Of a stretch of 64,000 bases of DNA, positions 61,338-64,000 are shown one piece after another. Where the stretch lies: the NCBI GenBank assembly GCA_049889695.1, contig JBMHCX010000009.1, positions 1 to 64,000 of the forward strand, given 5' to 3'. Each line of letters begins with the position of its first letter. The first letter of the stretch is position 1. Under the pieces are notes generated by a model. It did no database searches. It saw nothing but the letters and a program-made list of their open reading frames with translations, and was not told where the DNA came from. The position numbers and the translations under genes are program-made. Source of the DNA: WTJH01 sp049889695 (GTDB lineage: Bacteria; Bacteroidota; Bacteroidia; Flavobacteriales; Flavobacteriaceae).

Positions 61338-61688
61338 ATGTCTAAAAACAAACTGAATAGTCTGGCCGATTTGGCGAAGCTTCAATTCGATAATCTAGCC
61401 CCCGACCCAGAGCCTTCAGCAGAGTCAGAAGAACAAGTTGCTTTCCAAAAACAATATTTAGAAGCGCATTTTAGCAACAAAGGTCGAGCAGGGAAAACGG
61501 TGACCCTCATCAAGGGTTTTGAAGGGGAAAATGAAGCGCTAAAAGCGCTTGCTAAACAAATTAAAAACCATATTGGCACGGGTGGAACCGTCAAAAACGG
61601 AGAAATTCTAATCCAAGGAAACTTTCGCGATCAGATCATGCGCTTTCTAATCGATTTAGGACATCAGGTAAAACGCGTTGGTGGCTAG
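61338..61688 (+). CDS. SUI1/eIF1-like translation factor
   Basis: A 116-residue protein with the SUI1 fold in the C-terminal half (KTVTLIKGFEGENEALKALAKQIKNHIGTGGTVKNGEILIQG, a segment of the eIF1/YciH family), preceded by an acidic disordered N-terminus. Bacterial members (YciH) affect start-codon fidelity and initiation complex stability. It is the last gene of the plus-strand run and ends 18 bp before the convergent small-subunit gene. Confidence 0.92.
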   Translation: MSKNKLNSLADLAKLQFDNLAPDPEPSAESEEQVAFQKQYLEAHFSNKGRAGKTVTLIKGFEGENEALKALAKQIKNHIGTGGTVKNGEILIQGNFRDQIMRFLIDLGHQVKRVGG

Positions 61689-61706
61689 ATGCTTTATCTA
61701 TTTCTG

Positions 61707-62405
61707 CTAACTGATTAAATTCCCATCGACATCCCACTGGGCAATATCGTTTCTCTTTTCCTGATCGATACATTTAGCGATCCATTCCGGGTCATAGCTT
61801 AAATTCATTTCATCCAGCACCTCTTGTGGAACACCATCCCAAACATTGGGAACATTTCCTTGATAGCCCAATTCTTTAATGCCTACGGCCGAAGTAAAGT
61901 AGCCCGTCAGCACAAGGTTACGCATCAGTTTAAAGAAGTTTATTTCCATCGGTTGCTCCTCTGCATCTGGCTGTTCAAAGGCAATACGATCCAAAATACT
62001 CTTCTGGTCTGCAACAGCAGAGCTAGCGAAGTTCGTGCCAAAGGACTGGTTGGCTTGGGCGTTTAACCACATCAGCCCTCCCCTAATTTGGAGCTGAAAA
62101 TCTTCGAAATCCTTCGCCATAAACTCGATAAAAGGGACCACTCCTGCTTCCTCTATACTGCCCTGTTCATTGGGAGGAAGAATAAGGTTGGCTAAAACAC
62201 GGATACACTCCTTTTCTGCATCCGCAAAAAAGGTAGCTTTTAAGAGTCGAGTGTCTACAGCTTCTTCTGCCGGGGTTCGTCCATATTGGTAGTCCCATAT
62301 CGCTTTTTCTAACTGCTCTGGGGCAGCAGATGTACAACTCTCCAACAAAGCTCCAGTAGCAACGGAGCCCAACAATAAATTTTTAATACTCTCTCTTCTG
62401 TTCAT
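61707..62405 (-). CDS. Gluconate 2-dehydrogenase subunit 3-like protein
   Basis: A 232-residue small subunit of membrane-associated GMC dehydrogenases. It begins MNRRESIKNLLLGS, with a twin-arginine motif (R3-R4), and a lipobox-like LLESC (C24), so it is probably exported by Tat and lipid-anchored. The body matches the gluconate 2-dehydrogenase subunit 3 family (LANLILPPNEQGSIEEAGVVPFIEFM). It follows the GMC oxidoreductase gene by 2 bp. The subunit helps export the large flavoprotein as a hitchhiker. The start at 62405 excludes a longer frame to 62480 that overlaps the GMC gene. Confidence 0.9.
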   Translation of the reverse strand: MNRRESIKNLLLGSVATGALLESCTSAAPEQLEKAIWDYQYGRTPAEEAVDTRLLKATFFADAEKECIRVLANLILPPNEQGSIEEAGVVPFIEFMAKDFEDFQLQIRGGLMWLNAQANQSFGTNFASSAVADQKSILDRIAFEQPDAEEQPMEINFFKLMRNLVLTGYFTSAVGIKELGYQGNVPNVWDGVPQEVLDEMNLSYDPEWIAKCIDQEKRNDIAQWDVDGNLIS

Positions 62406-62407
62406 CC

Positions 62408-64000
62408 TTAAAAATTTTGCTTTTGAAACTCGTTTATGATATAGTCCGATGTCCGCCATGCGAGCGCTAAGATGGTCCAAGTAGGATTCTTATCGGCTTG
62501 GGAAACAAAAGGCCCTGCATCGACCACAAAAACATTATCGGCATCGTGCATTTGTTCAAAGCGATTGACAACGGAAGTTGCCGGATCGTCTCCCATACGG
62601 GTAGTTCCGACTTCATGAATGATGGCCCCCGGATTATACAAGCCGTAGTTTTGTTCTTTTCCGGGCTTATCGCCCAACATGGTTCCTCCCATATTGGTCA
62701 GGAGCTCCTCAAAAGTATCCTGCATATGTTTGGCTTGCTGAATTTCAAAATCCGACCATTTATAATGGAATCGAAGTACGGGAATACCCCATTGGTCGAC
62801 GGTCGTCGGGTCGATTTCGCAATAATTTTCATAACGGGCAATGGCTTCACCTCTCCCACTGATGCCAACGACAGACCCATAGAAAGCCTTTACATCTTCC
62901 CGAAGCTGGTTGCCATAGCCTCCTACCGGTTTTCCAAGATATTTATTGAGATCGTTCGGGCCAAAACCAGTTCCATAACTCGGCATGCCCATACCACCCC
63001 AAAGTTCTAGGTGATAGCCTCTGGGAAAGTTTAAATTTTTGTTGTCTAACCACCAAGGAGAATAGACATGCATTCCCCCTACACCATCTTCGTTATAGCG
63101 CTTGCGATGCATAAGCGAAGGCACAAAGGCTGCCGCATGTGCTCCTGTAGAATCGTGTAAATAGCGACCTACCAGTCCACTGCTGTTCCCCAGGCCATTC
63201 GGATGAGCACTGCTTTTGGAGTTTAAAAGAATACGGGCAGAACTGCAGGCAGAAGCTGCAAGGATAACCACCTTACCACGAATACTGTATTCCTGCCGAT
63301 CTTCTTTGCTGATATAGGAAACTCCTGTCGCCTTGCCGTTGGCATCGACATTGACGTTTTTCACCATAGCATTGACATAAAGATCTACCTGTCCACCGTT
63401 TTTTTGGGCGGGAAAAATAAGGCAGGATCCGGAAGAAAAGTCGGCATACACTGCACAGGACCGATTACACTGATTACAGTAAACACAAACACCCCGCTCT
63501 TTATTGATACGCTTGGTCAGAATAGACATACGGGAAGGAATCACCGTAACGTTAGCCTTTCGGGCAGCATCGATATACATCAGTTCGTGCAATCGAGGCT
63601 TGGGTGGTGGTAAAAAATAGCCGTCGGGTTCATTGGGAAGGTTTTCTTTGGTACCAAATAAACCTATAAGCTGATCTACTTTATCGTAATAGGGTTTAAT
63701 ATCCGAATAGCCGATGGGCCAATTTTCGCCTAAACCATCTCTATCTTTTCCTTTGAAATCGCGCGGGCCAAACCGAAGCGATATACGTCCCCAGTGGTTC
63801 GTTCTTCCGCCAAGCATCCGTGAACGATACCAATCGAATTTTGTACCGTCGATGTGGTTATAGGGTTCGCCATCTAAGCTCCATCCGCCATAGGCCATGT
63901 CGTATTCGCCAAAGTCGCGGCGGGTATTCGCACCTCTTCGGGGCGATTCATAGGGCCATTTGAATTGGGTTTGAGTTTTGGGATCTGCTGGGTCAAAATA
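62408..64000 (-). CDS. GMC family oxidoreductase (partial)
   Basis: The C-terminal 530 residues of an FAD-dependent GMC oxidoreductase; the frame is open to the right edge with no stop, so the N-terminal FAD-binding GxGxxG lies outside. Seen are GGRTNHWGRISLRFGPRDF, a cysteine set CVYCNQCNRSC near the middle (possible iron-sulfur or structural site in this subclass), and the catalytic histidine in IHEVGTTRMGDDP with the final KNPTWTILALAWR. It resembles the large subunit of gluconate or fructose dehydrogenases. The cytochrome subunit is not visible here. Substrate unknown. Confidence 0.92.
   Translation of the reverse strand, partial: YFDPADPKTQTQFKWPYESPRRGANTRRDFGEYDMAYGGWSLDGEPYNHIDGTKFDWYRSRMLGGRTNHWGRISLRFGPRDFKGKDRDGLGENWPIGYSDIKPYYDKVDQLIGLFGTKENLPNEPDGYFLPPPKPRLHELMYIDAARKANVTVIPSRMSILTKRINKERGVCVYCNQCNRSCAVYADFSSGSCLIFPAQKNGGQVDLYVNAMVKNVNVDANGKATGVSYISKEDRQEYSIRGKVVILAASACSSARILLNSKSSAHPNGLGNSSGLVGRYLHDSTGAHAAAFVPSLMHRKRYNEDGVGGMHVYSPWWLDNKNLNFPRGYHLELWGGMGMPSYGTGFGPNDLNKYLGKPVGGYGNQLREDVKAFYGSVVGISGRGEAIARYENYCEIDPTTVDQWGIPVLRFHYKWSDFEIQQAKHMQDTFEELLTNMGGTMLGDKPGKEQNYGLYNPGAIIHEVGTTRMGDDPATSVVNRFEQMHDADNVFVVDAGPFVSQADKNPTWTILALAWRTSDYIINEFQKQNF

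Noticed and set aside
1..64000. tRNA, rRNA, CRISPR array, transposase, phage structural genes
   Set aside because: None was recognised in reading either strand; cloverleaf search was by eye only and could miss a divergent tRNA.

Overview
This window is chromosomal DNA from a member of the Bacteroidota, most likely a marine or environmental Flavobacteriaceae. The evidence is the LpxC-FabZ fusion inside an lpxD-lpxC/fabZ-lpxA operon, a PorX-type response regulator with a PglZ domain (regulator of the type IX secretion system), bifunctional HisB and HisIE, the short SerA form, near absence of Shine-Dalgarno sequences, and many TAnnTTTG-type -7 boxes. Most of the window is housekeeping DNA at very high coding density. 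No rRNA, tRNA, CRISPR array or insertion sequence was recognised.

Layout. 1-2.5 kb (minus): a frameshifted Nramp-like transporter cut by the window edge, a TIGR02757 protein and a LolD-like ABC ATPase. 2.6-10.1 kb: msrA-folE, a serine pathway block (serC-serA with a LuxC-like acyl-CoA reductase), ferredoxin-ychF, and tryptophanase. 10.4-16.4 kb: parE-parC, then on the minus strand terC, a lipoprotein and an XRE regulator. 16.4-23.1 kb: an operator-rich divergent region, an M14 carboxypeptidase, an Lrp-family regulator, ppc, aroB and proline dehydrogenase. 23.1-33 kb: tsaE-porX, then a long plus-strand lipid A/central metabolism run (HD protein, lpxD, lpxC/fabZ, lpxA, efp, sucD, fabG, prohibitin) ending in a clear intrinsic terminator. 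33-43.6 kb: two minus-strand genes, then the complete histidine operon hisGDCBHA-dinB-FIE. A transcription attenuator precedes it, with a 16-residue leader peptide rich in histidine. A DUF2461 gene and an ATP-pyrophosphatase gene follow the operon.

43.7-54.7 kb: AcpH, phosphoglucosamine mutase, a lipid A-type acyltransferase, rhomboid protease, TlpA-like lipoprotein, an FAD/Fe-S oxidoreductase, aroC and a dicarboxylate symporter. 54.7-59 kb is the accessory part. It holds an abiH-like remnant, truncated exactly where a ParE/RelE-like toxin-antitoxin pair begins, between two imperfect direct repeats 1060 bp apart. Next to it is a large secreted beta-propeller-like protein built as 5+5 blades by internal duplication. 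59.2-64 kb: DUF2911, a membrane-anchored amidohydrolase, YbjQ, a tiny membrane protein, SUI1, and a Tat/lipoprotein small subunit with a GMC oxidoreductase running off the right edge.

Three window-scale patterns stand out. Four convergent gene pairs share a single TTAA that serves as both stop codons. Several -7 boxes sit only 4-5 nt before the start codon, which suggests leaderless mRNAs. Accessory content is confined to about 1.2 kb near 55.2-56.4 kb.
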